Virus record (IMG/VR): IMGVR_UViG_3300047548_000387
Span: 1-29,269 of that record
From: a virus
Strand: one strand, 5' to 3'
Length of the DNA: 29,269 nucleotides
Shown: piece by piece, positions 5,133-12,167 of the stretch
Layout of the letters: each line of letters begins with the position of its first letter
Position numbering within the stretch: position 1 is the first letter of the stretch
Program-made: the position numbers and the translations under genes
The notes under the pieces: generated by a model
What the model saw: only the letters and a program-made list of their open reading frames with translations
The model's database searches: none
What the model was told of the DNA's origin: nothing

Positions 5133-5322
5133 GCGCTACGCAGTCGTGGTCGAGACCATTCACATTGCTAAAAAGCCGACGTTCAAGATCAAGCGGTTTG
5201 ACAGCCGCAGAGCGGCCCTGCTTGAACTTGATCGCTTAGAAGATAAGCATGACGGGTCATGGTTTAAGCGGGTCTACATGGTAGATTCTGTTGTTGACTC
5301 TAATGTGCTGCTCCCAGCTTAA
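5119..5322 (+). CDS. Small basic protein of unknown function, 67 aa
   Basis: The start at 5119 follows AGAGGA at 6 bases; the ATG at 5125 is an alternative. The protein starts with a beta strand (KRYAVVVETIHIAKKPTFKIKRF), then a helix (SRRAALLELDRLEDKH). This strand-strand-helix plan resembles small KTSC/DUF-like phage proteins, but no family is recognised. Its start overlaps the end of the previous gene, so the two are translationally linked. Confidence 0.7.
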   Translation: MLMTKRYAVVVETIHIAKKPTFKIKRFDSRRAALLELDRLEDKHDGSWFKRVYMVDSVVDSNVLLPA

Positions 5323-5341
5323 AAACATAAAGGAAAACACT

Positions 5342-5542
5342 ATGAAGAAGATTCTCGTATTTGCAGCCGGTCTGATGGTGTCTGCGTGTGCCGTCGAGGT
5401 TCAGCCCGGTGTCTATGGCTCGACCTATGTCGCTCCAGCCCCGGTTTATGTTCCTCGCCCGGTCTACGTCCCACCCCCGGTATATTACGTACCGCGTCCG
5501 GTTTATCGGCCCCACTACTATAGGCATTATCCTCGCTATTAA
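5342..5542 (+). CDS. Short Pro/Tyr-rich lipoprotein
   Basis: This 66-aa protein has a type II signal peptide (MKKILVFAAGLMVSAC, lipobox VSAC with Cys16). Its mature part consists of PVYVPRP/PVYVPPP/PVYYVPRP repeats and a His/Tyr/Arg tail. AAGGAAA lies shortly before the ATG. An in-frame ATG at 5291 has no such site and would bury the signal. Pro-rich short lipoproteins include Rz1-type outer-membrane spanin subunits, but a more typical spanin pair exists at 6816-7462. Similar Tyr/Pro-repeat lipoproteins are common in proteobacteria with no known role. It is probably anchored in the outer membrane. Confidence 0.75.
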   Translation: MKKILVFAAGLMVSACAVEVQPGVYGSTYVAPAPVYVPRPVYVPPPVYYVPRPVYRPHYYRHYPRY

Positions 5543-5545
5543 CTA

Positions 5546-5573
5546 TTGACATTTATCCTGATGTGTGTATAAT
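5546..5573 (+). promoter_or_regulatory. Consensus early promoter
   Basis: TTGACA (5546-5551), a 16-base spacer and TATAAT (5568-5573) match both sigma70 boxes exactly. The following CAGGTACTGAGG resembles the leader behind the primase promoter at 24127. It drives the gene at 5611. Confidence 0.85.
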
Positions 5574-5610
5574 CAGGTACTGAGGCAAAGGTAATAGTAA
5601 TGAGGTTTCA

Positions 5611-5937
5611 GTGAAACTGTTGCTCTGTGTATCATGTTCAGATGTGTTTAGTCTCAGTACTAAAGGAATCAAGACTTGTTCTTGTGGGAAGACTAGTGGT
5701 GAATACGTCAATCATCTAGACGCTGTAGTTACTGGTCAAAAGAATAAGTTTGTAGTTCTTGGTTTTGCTAATGGTTCACTTGTTGATGCTATTCGTGATC
5801 AATTCAAATATGGCGATGGTTTAGTCAAGATGGATTATGGTCATGAAATAGTCACTAAAGGTCGTGAATTCTTTGCGTTCATCATACCCGATTGTGCTTC
5901 GACTGTCAAGAGGATCTACACAGATGCAGCTTCTTAA
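5611..5937 (+). CDS. Zinc-ribbon-like protein of unknown function
   Basis: This 108-aa protein starts at GTG 5611, with GAGGT 4 bases upstream. Four cysteines near the N-terminus (C6-x2-C9 and C23-x-C25) suggest a small zinc ribbon. The remainder alternates strands and helices and contains GFANGSLVDAIRDQF. Proteins of this type are frequent in phages and unassigned. A nucleic-acid or RNA-polymerase contact is a common role of such ribbons but is inference here. It has its own consensus promoter and overlaps the next gene by 14 bases. Confidence 0.72.
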   Translation: MKLLLCVSCSDVFSLSTKGIKTCSCGKTSGEYVNHLDAVVTGQKNKFVVLGFANGSLVDAIRDQFKYGDGLVKMDYGHEIVTKGREFFAFIIPDCASTVKRIYTDAAS

Positions 5938-6301
5938 GCCTCACATCAACAACATCGGCTCGCATAAGTCTAAGCCGACTGCTAGACAGCTGCAGGCTAA
6001 GGCTGAACACGAGGCTTGGCTTAAGAAGAACGGTGTGCACCCAGACCAGCTCAAGAACAAGCCTAAGAGTAAGATCGCTCTGCCTAAGTTCAAGCGTGAC
6101 GACACTCAGCTGTCAAACACGATCGTCGATGGTGGCAGGGATCGATCTATCATGGGTAACCTGTACAAGGAGTCCGACGCGACTAAGCGTGGTGTTCTTA
6201 ACAACGTCGCTAAGACGACTCAGCTCTATAACAAGGGTGGCTACGGCGTGGCTGTCCCGTCAGACGGAAACATCCTCGGTTCTAGGTCTCGTCGACTATA
6301 A
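5924..6301 (+). CDS. Basic protein of unknown function, 125 aa
   Basis: The start at 5924 (MQLLKPHINN) is chosen because AAGAGGA lies about 9 bases upstream and it overlaps the previous stop by 14 bases. A longer frame from 5864 would lie wholly inside that gene. The protein is Lys/Arg-rich and low in hydrophobics, with a helix at about 18-35 (TARQLQAKAEHEAWLKKNGV) and a Gly-rich C-terminus ending RSRRL. It may be nucleic-acid binding. I do not recognise the family. Confidence 0.68.
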   Translation: MQLLKPHINNIGSHKSKPTARQLQAKAEHEAWLKKNGVHPDQLKNKPKSKIALPKFKRDDTQLSNTIVDGGRDRSIMGNLYKESDATKRGVLNNVAKTTQLYNKGGYGVAVPSDGNILGSRSRRL

Positions 6302-6307
6302 AAACTG

Positions 6308-6336
6308 TTGACTTTCGCCTAAATATGTGTTACCAT
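6308..6336 (+). promoter_or_regulatory. Early promoter
   Basis: TTGACT (6308-6313), a 17-base spacer and TACCAT (6331-6336), followed by the CATTGAGTACTGAC leader. The TTGAGT after the -10 region recurs behind the promoters at 7696 and 9241. Confidence 0.6.
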
Positions 6337-6363
6337 CATTGAGTACTGACTAGAGAGGGTGTC

Positions 6364-6540
6364 ATGAAGTACACATGCACGTATAATGAGCTTCAGCGCG
6401 CTGACTACGGATCAGCGAGTGGTAGACTCGTAGAGAAAAAGAAAGACTTTTCCAGCTTTAAGGACGCAGTGGAGTTCTCACGCTCCATCACGAATCGCGC
6501 TAACCTAATCGGCAAGCCCATCATTGAGGAGGTGAATTGA
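6364..6540 (+). CDS. Small protein of unknown function, 58 aa
   Basis: AGAGGG lies 4 bases before the ATG. The product (MKYTCTYNELQRADYGSASG...) has two strands and a helix (SSFKDAVEFSRSITNRANL) and ends IGKPIIEEVN. That plan is common in small phage proteins of about 60 residues. No family is recognised. The next gene starts 1 base after its stop, and the GAGGAGG inside its 3' end serves that gene. Confidence 0.68.
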   Translation: MKYTCTYNELQRADYGSASGRLVEKKKDFSSFKDAVEFSRSITNRANLIGKPIIEEVN

Positions 6541-6541
6541 C

Positions 6542-6655
6542 ATGACTGACCATAAGATGATCACCAAGTATGACGCAGCTTCTAATCGTTGGGTCATGGG
6601 TTACTACCTGAACTGGAAGTTTGTAACGGTAGCTACATGGAGTGCAGCTGCTTAA
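6542..6655 (+). CDS. 37-aa protein of unknown function
   Basis: The ATG at 6542 follows GAGGAGG about 9 bases upstream. The product is rich in aromatics (RWVMGYYLNWKFVTVATW) and may form a small beta hairpin. It ends 7 bases before tRNA-Cys, so it is probably co-transcribed with the two tRNAs. Evidence for coding is the ribosome site and tight packing only. Confidence 0.55.
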   Translation: MTDHKMITKYDAASNRWVMGYYLNWKFVTVATWSAAA

Positions 6656-6662
6656 AAGTTAA

Positions 6663-6738
6663 ATCCTTGTGGTCGAATGGCTAGGCACTGGTCTGCAAAA
6701 CCAGATGAATGTGGGTTCGAGTCCCACCAAGGATTCCA
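6663..6738 (+). tRNA. tRNA-Cys (anticodon GCA)
   Basis: The acceptor is ATCCTTG/CAAGGAT, the D stem GTC/GGC, the anticodon arm CTGGT-CTGCAAA-ACCAG (GCA), the T arm GTGGG-TTCGAGT-CCCAC, the discriminator T, and CCA is encoded. Confidence 0.94.
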
Positions 6739-6741
6739 TGA

Positions 6742-6815
6742 AGGGAGTTCGTTCAACGGTAGGACACTAGACTTTGAATCTGGTCATATAGGTTCGATTC
6801 CTATACTCCCTTCCA
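6742..6815 (+). tRNA. tRNA-Gln (anticodon TTG)
   Basis: The acceptor is AGGGAGT/ACTCCCT, the D stem GTTC/GGAC, the anticodon arm CTAGA-CTTTGAA-TCTGG (TTG), the T arm ATAGG-TTCGATT-CCTAT, the discriminator T, and CCA is encoded. It ends directly against the stop of the minus-strand spanin gene. Confidence 0.94.
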
Positions 6816-7100
6816 TTAATCTTTACGTCTCTCAAGTCTCTCTTTGGCTTGAGAGACGTATTTTTTTATGGCTTCCATGCTATTTTTGCAAGTCATGTTA
6901 TTGCTATGAAGCTGTGCTATTAACCTAGCAACTTGTATATCTGTTAGAGTTTTAGTTTCTGGAAAGCTTCTGACAGTAGGACATATATACATTGAATCAT
7001 CAGGCACTATAGGAACTAATTTTTCCTTAGTTACTAATTGAACATCTGGATCCCCACAAGCTACTAGTAAGAACGGTAAGCTCAATATTATTTTTTTCAT
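6816..7100 (-). CDS. Outer-membrane spanin lipoprotein (Rz1-like)
   Basis: This 94-aa protein starts with a lipoprotein signal (MKKIILSLPFLLVAC, lipobox LVAC with Cys15). The mature part has a short Pro-containing stretch (KLVPIVPDDSMYICP) and a C-terminal helix rich in Lys/Arg/Glu. It lies right after a coiled-coil membrane protein with a 4-base overlap, the usual layout of separate spanin genes. The pair fuses inner and outer membranes at the last step of lysis. The last codons overlap a rightward terminator hairpin (6825-6867). Confidence 0.8.
   Translation of the reverse strand: MKKIILSLPFLLVACGDPDVQLVTKEKLVPIVPDDSMYICPTVRSFPETKTLTDIQVARLIAQLHSNNMTCKNSMEAIKKYVSQAKERLERRKD
6825..6867 (+). 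terminator. Rho-independent terminator after the tRNAs
   Basis: A perfect 12-bp stem, ACGTCTCTCAAG (6825-6836) with CTTGAGAGACGT (6848-6859), an 11-base loop, then A and seven T's. It ends rightward transcription of the tRNA pair and lies inside the 3' coding end of the opposing spanin gene. Confidence 0.92.
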
Positions 7101-7462
7101 TTACGTTCCTTGAGCTGTTCGATAGTTTTTCTTATTACTAAAGAGCTTGGTCTATCTGACTTCTTTGCGTCAGCAGAGTCTAAATATTCAGTTATCGAGC
7201 CAAGTTGCTCGTTTAATTTTTGATTCTCTGTCTCTAAATCTTTAAGTGCTTGTTCTCTAGCTCTGTTAACATCTTCTTGAGCTTTAAGCAACTCTTCTTT
7301 ATCTTTTATAGTCTGTTCAAGTTGACGTTGATTATACTCCATCAATGCTTCGCGTTTGATAGCTCTACGCCACACATAGTATGTAGTAGTAACAGATCCA
7401 AATAAAAACATACCAATAAATAAATACACGAGAATTTTACTTCCGCCTAGTAAACCAAGCAT
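7097..7462 (-). CDS. Inner-membrane spanin (Rz-like)
   Basis: This 121-aa protein has one N-terminal transmembrane helix (about residues 9-30, ILVYLFIGMFLFGSVTTTYYVW) and then a long charged coiled coil (about 35-90, with many Glu/Lys/Gln heptads such as QLEQTIKDKEELLKAQEDV). Its C-terminus is basic. This is the topology of an i-spanin: anchored in the inner membrane, crossing the periplasm to meet the lipoprotein partner encoded next. GAGG lies about 10 bases before the ATG. The gene after it overlaps by ATGA. Confidence 0.82.
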   Translation of the reverse strand: MLGLLGGSKILVYLFIGMFLFGSVTTTYYVWRRAIKREALMEYNQRQLEQTIKDKEELLKAQEDVNRAREQALKDLETENQKLNEQLGSITEYLDSADAKKSDRPSSLVIRKTIEQLKERK

Positions 7463-7489
7463 TTATCTTATACCTCAAGGATTAAAGAG

Positions 7490-7681
7490 ATGTACGTTCT
7501 AGAAGAAGAATTTGTCAGGATGGCTTCTGAAAAATTTGAGTATGGTAATTCATATGCTTATTTATTAACAATTGGTGATAAGTATAAAGAATCTGGATTA
7601 ACACCAATTTACATTTATGATCCAGAAGAAAACAGCGTGTATGTAACTACAGAAGAAAAAATGAATAATAAGTATCACTGA
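7490..7681 (+). CDS. Small acidic protein of unknown function, 63 aa
   Basis: It starts 27 bases from the divergent spanin gene, with AAGGA/AAAGAG before the ATG. The product is acidic, with an N-terminal helix (EEEFVRMASEKFEYGNSYAYLL) and a C-terminal strand pair (TPIYIYDPEENSVYVTT). No family is recognised. It is followed by the Hsp20 promoter. Confidence 0.62.
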   Translation: MYVLEEEFVRMASEKFEYGNSYAYLLTIGDKYKESGLTPIYIYDPEENSVYVTTEEKMNNKYH

Positions 7682-7695
7682 GTTGACGATAGTGA

Positions 7696-7725
7696 TTGAC
7701 AAGTCATGAGTGTATGATATAAATA
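7696..7725 (+). promoter_or_regulatory. Early promoter overlapping a late-promoter box
   Basis: TTGACA (7696-7701), a 16-base spacer and TATAAA (7718-7723) form a sigma70-like promoter. The same bases give TATAAATA at 7718-7725, the T4-type late box. TTGAGT follows. The Hsp20 gene may therefore be read both early and late. Confidence 0.65.
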
Positions 7726-7782
7726 TAATTGAGTCGCCTAATGGGACTCAATTATGAACCTTGCTTTAACAGGAGGAAACCT

Positions 7783-8259
7783 ATGACTCTATGGAAAACA
7801 TATAACTTTGATACTTCAAACATGGACCGCTACTTTGTCGGTGCAGATAAGATCATGAAGCAAATGGCCGAGGGTGCAGCTTTTATCGCTAATACCGCCA
7901 TGTCAAATTTCCCGCCATACAACATCAAGAAAGTAGAAGATAACAAGTATGTTATCGAGATGGCTGTGGCTGGCTTCGGGCGTCAAGACATTGAGATCAC
8001 CCTAGAAGAAAACAAGCTACTTATCAAAGGTAACACTAAAGTAGATTCCGATGAGACAGCTAAGTCTCAATATCTCTATCAGGGAATCGCTGCTCGAAAC
8101 TTCACCCGTGCTTTTACACTTGCTGACAACGTTGAGATTAAAGATGCTGAACTCATTAACGGAATGTTGAGAGTGTGGCTTGATCACATGGTCCCAGAAA
8201 AGACAGTGAAAAAGATCGAAGTAGTAGATAAAGAAACAAATAAGACAGTAAAAGAATAA
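7783..8259 (+). CDS. Small heat-shock protein (Hsp20/IbpA-like)
   Basis: This 158-aa protein has an alpha-crystallin domain at about 44-146. It begins FPPYNIKKVEDNKYVIEMAV, has the LLIKG strand, and ends with the conserved A-x-L-x-NGMLRVWL signature (122-133). A C-terminal IEV resembles the IxI/V oligomer motif. Such ATP-independent holdases are common in T4-like cyanophages and other marine phages. There they are thought to protect virion or replication proteins. The ATG at 7783 is chosen because GGAGG lies 6 bases upstream; an in-frame upstream codon at 7729 lies in the promoter leader. Confidence 0.93.
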   Translation: MTLWKTYNFDTSNMDRYFVGADKIMKQMAEGAAFIANTAMSNFPPYNIKKVEDNKYVIEMAVAGFGRQDIEITLEENKLLIKGNTKVDSDETAKSQYLYQGIAARNFTRAFTLADNVEIKDAELINGMLRVWLDHMVPEKTVKKIEVVDKETNKTVKE

Positions 8260-8270
8260 AGAAGAAAAAA

Positions 8271-8447
8271 ATGATTAATAAACTCTGGAGCCGCCCTAAA
8301 AAGTGGCTCCTTTCTATTGATGCATACTTCACAGTACATCAAGACTTAGGAAGACTATCAGACAGACAACTAGCAGATATCGGTATATCAAGAAGTGATA
8401 TCGAGTTTTACGCAACAAGAGCTTATATAAAAGCAAAAGAAGGCTGA
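8271..8447 (+). CDS. DUF1127 (YjiS-like) small protein
   Basis: This 58-aa protein carries the DUF1127 signature LGRLSDRQLADIGISRSDIE (residues 27-46), where families typically read L-x-x-L-x-D-R-x-L-x-D-I-G-x-x-R-x-D-I. In alphaproteobacteria such small proteins bind RNA or take part in small-RNA turnover and phosphate/carbon regulation. A phage copy could act on host RNA regulation, which is inference. A weak AAAGAAG ribosome site precedes the ATG. The next gene begins 1 base after its stop. Confidence 0.82.
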   Translation: MINKLWSRPKKWLLSIDAYFTVHQDLGRLSDRQLADIGISRSDIEFYATRAYIKAKEG

Positions 8448-8448
8448 C

Positions 8449-8586
8449 ATGCATCGCATTTTTGAATTACTAAATATTTATATCCTATCAACAACAAACC
8501 TAAAATATTTTGATCACATTTCATATATGGAATCAAAAAAGATTCGTCGAGAGATCGATAGTAAACAGACACCGCACTTGGTTTAA
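8449..8586 (+). CDS. 45-aa protein of unknown function
   Basis: It starts 1 base after the DUF1127 stop and ends just before a strong terminator, so it is the last frame of the Hsp20-DUF1127 transcript. The product (MHRIFELLNIYILSTTNLKYF...) has a hydrophobic helix at residues 4-14 and a basic C-terminal part (ESKKIRREIDSK). No ribosome site is obvious. It is supported by position and reading-frame integrity only. Confidence 0.5.
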   Translation: MHRIFELLNIYILSTTNLKYFDHISYMESKKIRREIDSKQTPHLV

Positions 8587-8588
8587 AT

Positions 8589-8613
8589 AGAGAGAGCGAA
8601 AGCTCTCTTTTTT
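8589..8613 (+). terminator. Rho-independent terminator with GAAA tetraloop
   Basis: AGAGAGC-GAAA-GCTCTCT (8591-8608) is followed by T's at 8609-8613. It closes the Hsp20/DUF1127 unit just before the endolysin gene. Confidence 0.9.
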
Positions 8614-8632
8614 ATTTTAACAGGAGAATGCA

Positions 8633-9244
8633 ATGATTACATTAGTATTACTACAATCTATTTTTCCACGCACAAAAGTAAGTGTGTTAGAAAATTGTGT
8701 AGATGCTTTGATCACTACATGTGAAAAATACGAGATTAATACACCTGAGAGAGTAGCTATGTTTTTAGCTCAAATTGGTCATGAATCGGCAGGTCTTAGT
8801 GTTATGAAAGAAAATCTAAACTATCGTGCAGATAGACTAGCTGTTGTATTTCCAAAATACTTTCGCAATGTTAATCCAGCAGATTATGCTCATAACCAAG
8901 AAGCTATAGCTAATCGTGTATATGCTAATCGTATGGGTAATGGTGATGAAGCTTCTGGTGATGGCTATCGTTATCGTGGTCGCGGATTCATTCAGCTAAC
9001 GGGTTATAATAACTACTCATCATTTGCAAATGACATGGGTATGAGTATTGATGAAGCTGTTGATTACTTAGAAACAGTAGAAGGTGCTGCTATGTCTGCT
9101 GGGTGGTTTTGGGACAAAAATCATCTCAATAACTGGGCTGATAGTTCAGATGTAATCACTGTTACTAAAAAAATTAATGGTGGTACACACGGTTTACAAG
9201 AGCGTGAGCATCTATTCCACCAGGGAATGAACTTACTAGGTTGA
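8633..9244 (+). CDS. Endolysin, glycoside hydrolase family 19 (chitinase-like)
   Basis: A single-domain GH19 enzyme of 203 aa. It shows FLAQIGHESAG with Glu51, KENLNY with Glu60, and the family hallmark YRYRGRGFIQLTGYNNY at about 112-128. In phages of Gram-negative hosts, GH19 endolysins cut the glycan strands of peptidoglycan. There is no signal peptide or N-terminal membrane helix, so it needs a holin to reach the wall. CAGGAG lies 6 bases before the ATG. The gene stands after a terminator, with the spanins nearby on the other strand. Confidence 0.93.
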   Translation: MITLVLLQSIFPRTKVSVLENCVDALITTCEKYEINTPERVAMFLAQIGHESAGLSVMKENLNYRADRLAVVFPKYFRNVNPADYAHNQEAIANRVYANRMGNGDEASGDGYRYRGRGFIQLTGYNNYSSFANDMGMSIDEAVDYLETVEGAAMSAGWFWDKNHLNNWADSSDVITVTKKINGGTHGLQEREHLFHQGMNLLG

Positions 9245-9269
9245 CAAAAGTACTTTCCTGTATTATGGT
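9241..9269 (+). promoter_or_regulatory. Early promoter of the DNA polymerase gene
   Basis: TTGACA (9241-9246, overlapping the endolysin stop), a 17-base spacer and TATGGT (9264-9269), followed by GTTGAGTCAGGAG. The leader shares TTGAGT and TCAGG with other early promoters here. Confidence 0.65.
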
Positions 9270-9297
9270 ATGAATAAGTTGAGTCAGGAGAGTATAA

Positions 9298-11814
9298 ATG
9301 TCTTCATTTTACACGAATGTTTTTGTTCGTGGTGACAAAGTATACGTCCGCGGTTATCGTGATGATAAGCGATTCGCGGACGTAATTGACTATAAACCTT
9401 ATATGTTTATTCCTGCTCGTCGTGAGTCCAGGACAGAGTTCAGGACTCTGGGTAGTAAGCCGGTTGAAAAACTGTACTTTGACTCCATCAGAGACGCTAA
9501 AGACTTTGTGCGACGCTACGAAGGTGTCGATAACATGGAGATCTTTGGCCTCAATAACTTTGCTTACTTGTATATCTATGATAACTACCGTGGTGAGATC
9601 AAGTATGATCCCAACCGTGTAAATGTCATCTCTCTCGATATCGAGACAGATTCTAGTGGCGGGTTTCCAGATATTGAAAAGGCTGATAAAGAGATCACCG
9701 CTATCACCGTGTCACGTCGTGGTGAGAAAGTAGTGTTAGGCCTGAAGCCATACACTCCGAAAGAGAGTAACATCACTTATATTCATTGCAAAGATGAGTA
9801 TGACTTACTAGAAAAGTTTCTACGTATCTGGCAGTCCGGTAGGTATCTTCCAGACGTGATCACCGGTTGGAACATTGAGTTCTTCGATCTTCCATACATC
9901 GTGAATCGAATCACAAACGTACTCGGTCGTGAACAAGCTAAGAAGCTTTCACCATGGGGTATGCTTGACGAGAGGACCATAGAGCTACATGGTCGAGAAA
10001 ACAAGGTGTATGTTCCTGCCGGCATCACGGTCCTAGATTACTTACACCTATATAAGAAGTTCTCATTCAGTAATGAAGAGAGTTACAAGCTTGATCATAT
10101 CGCAGAAGTTGTCTTGGGTGAAAAGAAAGTAGACTATCACTCGCAGGGATATACATCTCTAGACGACTTATATCAGAGAAACTCAGAACTTTTCTACGAT
10201 TACAATATCCAAGACGTAGCACTGATCGATAGGTTTGAGGAAAAACTAGGTTTTATCGCTCTAGTCATGGCTTTTGCTTATGATGCTAAAGTAAACTACA
10301 TCGATACAATGACCACGGTAAAGCCCTGGGACATCATCATTCATAATTACTTGCTCGATCGTTGCATCGTCATTCCACAGTTTAAAAGGGGTACATTCAA
10401 TGGTGGTCTAGCTGGTGGTCATGTTAAGGACCCAAAGATCGGTATGAACCACTGGGTGGTGTCATTTGATCTCAACAGTCTCTACCCACACTTAATCATG
10501 CAGTATAACATCTCACCTGAGACTAAAGTTGGTCGTGAACAGTACTGGCCAATGCTAGACTCGATTGTCGATGGGTATGCTGTGATTCCCAATGATGGTT
10601 GCTCATACGCGGCAAACGGAGTCAAGTTTAGCAAAGATAAGCAAGGGTTTCTACCGGCTCTTATGGAAAAAATGTATGACGATCGAAACATCTTCAAGAA
10701 AAAGATGATAGAAGCTAAAAAGAAGCTTCAAGAAACTGATAAGGCGTCACCGGAGTATAGGTCACTCACTAATGAAGTCGCTAGGTATCATAACTTACAG
10801 TTAGCAAAAAAGATTCAGTTGAACAGTGCTTACGGTGCCCTCGCAAACGAATACTTCAGGTGGTTCGACTTTGATATGGCTGAAGCTATCACACTATCTG
10901 GTCAGTTGTCTATTCGTTGGATTGAGCGTGAGATGAATTCATACTTGAATCGAGTGTTAAAGACAAAAGACGTCGACAGAATCATTGCTAGTGACACTGA
11001 CTCATTATACGTGGATATGTCTGACATAGTTAAGCTACTTGATACTAAAGATATAACTAAAATAGTCAATGCACTAGATCAGTTTTGTGAAACTAAAATA
11101 CAAAAAGTTATTAATGAATCATATAATAATTTAGCTTTATATATGAACGCTTATGCACAAAAGATGTTTATGAAGCGTGAGACAATCGCTGAGAAAGGCA
11201 TCTGGCGTGGTAAAAAGATGTACATCCTCAATGCTTGGAACATCGAGGGTGTGCAGTACAAAGAACCACAATTAAAGATACAGGGTATCGAAGCAGTGAG
11301 GTCGTCTACACCCAAGGCGTGTAGGTCGAACATTAAAAAAGCTTTGTCTATCATTATGAATAGCGACGAAAAGACTCTGCAACAATTTATTGCTAATTTC
11401 CATAATGAGTTCATCAAACTTCCGTTTGAAGAAGTAGCTTTCCCTCGTGGGGTGAAAGGTATGGATAAGTATCATGATCGTCATAGTGTTTACATCAAGG
11501 GTACACCCATTCATGTAAAAGGCGCATTACTTTATAATGATATGATAAAGAAACTTGGTCTAGAATCTAAATATGAAATGATTGGTGATGGTGACAAAAT
11601 TAAGTTTGCATACTTAAAAGTACCAAATCCACTCAGAGACACAGTTATTTCGGTAGCTGACAGACTGCCGCCGGAGCTAAACATCGATAAGTATATTGAT
11701 AGAGAAACACAATTTGAAAAATCTTTTCTCAATCCTATTAAGTCTATACTTGAAGTCATCGGATGGGAAGTAGAAAAACGTTCAACATTGGAGAGTTTTT
11801 TTGGCCAAGTATGA
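9298..11814 (+). CDS. 43: Family B DNA polymerase (T4 gp43-like)
   Basis: This 838-aa replicative polymerase has a 3'-5' exonuclease domain: Exo I SLDIETD with Asp114/Glu116, Exo II WNIEFFDLPY with Asp197, and Exo III YNIQD with Asp306. The polymerase domain shows motif A FDLNSLYP with Asp391, motif B KIQLNSAYG at 505-513 and motif C SDTDSLY at 565-571. The C-terminal LESFFG resembles the sliding-clamp contact peptide of gp43. Length is close to T4 gp43 (898 aa), slightly shorter. GGAG lies 5 to 9 bases before the ATG. The stop overlaps the next gene, which starts at a TTG 14 bases before it. Confidence 0.97.
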   Translation: MSSFYTNVFVRGDKVYVRGYRDDKRFADVIDYKPYMFIPARRESRTEFRTLGSKPVEKLYFDSIRDAKDFVRRYEGVDNMEIFGLNNFAYLYIYDNYRGEIKYDPNRVNVISLDIETDSSGGFPDIEKADKEITAITVSRRGEKVVLGLKPYTPKESNITYIHCKDEYDLLEKFLRIWQSGRYLPDVITGWNIEFFDLPYIVNRITNVLGREQAKKLSPWGMLDERTIELHGRENKVYVPAGITVLDYLHLYKKFSFSNEESYKLDHIAEVVLGEKKVDYHSQGYTSLDDLYQRNSELFYDYNIQDVALIDRFEEKLGFIALVMAFAYDAKVNYIDTMTTVKPWDIIIHNYLLDRCIVIPQFKRGTFNGGLAGGHVKDPKIGMNHWVVSFDLNSLYPHLIMQYNISPETKVGREQYWPMLDSIVDGYAVIPNDGCSYAANGVKFSKDKQGFLPALMEKMYDDRNIFKKKMIEAKKKLQETDKASPEYRSLTNEVARYHNLQLAKKIQLNSAYGALANEYFRWFDFDMAEAITLSGQLSIRWIEREMNSYLNRVLKTKDVDRIIASDTDSLYVDMSDIVKLLDTKDITKIVNALDQFCETKIQKVINESYNNLALYMNAYAQKMFMKRETIAEKGIWRGKKMYILNAWNIEGVQYKEPQLKIQGIEAVRSSTPKACRSNIKKALSIIMNSDEKTLQQFIANFHNEFIKLPFEEVAFPRGVKGMDKYHDRHSVYIKGTPIHVKGALLYNDMIKKLGLESKYEMIGDGDKIKFAYLKVPNPLRDTVISVADRLPPELNIDKYIDRETQFEKSFLNPIKSILEVIGWEVEKRSTLESFFGQV

Positions 11815-12124
11815 TCAAGGCGGTGGATGCCCGTGCGGGTTACAAAAAGAGTGTGACCCTGATTGTGAACATTATTACGTATGGGATAATAAAGTTATGA
11901 AACAAGAAGATGATTTTGGATTCTCATTTGCAGACTCAAGTGAGCTTTCAGCAGAAGTAGATACTGCTACAGAGAAGCTAGAAAAGCTCAGGGCTATGAT
12001 TCTACCATTTTTGAATAATCTTAAAAAGAATCCAGAAAAAGATATGATCAAGTGGAATGGCGCTGATCGCGTAAAGAAGATTGATGAATTCATAAAGAAA
12101 ATTAACGATTTAGTTGACAATTGA
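11801..12124 (+). CDS. Cys-containing small protein, TTG start
   Basis: This 107-aa protein begins at TTG 11801 with GGAG about 7 bases upstream and overlaps the polymerase 3' end by 14 bases. Its N-terminus holds CPCGLQKECDPDC, a cluster of four Cys that could bind zinc or an iron-sulfur centre. The C-terminal half is a charged helix pair (EKLEKLRAMILPFLNNLKKN, RVKKIDEFIKKINDL). I recall the C-terminal pattern from small proteins near replication genes of marine T4-like phages, but cannot assign a function. The position between polymerase and UvsX suggests a replication accessory role. Confidence 0.75.
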   Translation: MAKYDQGGGCPCGLQKECDPDCEHYYVWDNKVMKQEDDFGFSFADSSELSAEVDTATEKLEKLRAMILPFLNNLKKNPEKDMIKWNGADRVKKIDEFIKKINDLVDN

Positions 12125-12142
12125 TACATATTAGTATACTAT
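12114..12142 (+). promoter_or_regulatory. Promoter of uvsX
   Basis: TTGACA (12114-12119) with TACTAT (12137-12142) at 17 bases, or TATACT (12135-12140) at 15. It lies at the very end of the preceding gene and about 25 bases before the UvsX start. Confidence 0.55.
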
Positions 12143-12167
12143 ACAATATACAATACGAGGATTATAC

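Noticed and set aside
5300-5552. Minus-strand frames opposite the Pro/Tyr-rich lipoprotein
   Set aside because: They arise from the repetitive codons of the real gene and have no start signals.
5892-6311. 139-codon plus-strand frame
   Set aside because: It is a shadow of the gene at 5924-6301 in another frame; the composition (Ser/Leu/Arg-rich) is not protein-like.
8475-8482. Minus-strand late promoter box (TATTTATA on the plus strand)
   Set aside because: It would transcribe antisense through Hsp20 and DUF1127; there is no minus-strand gene within reach.
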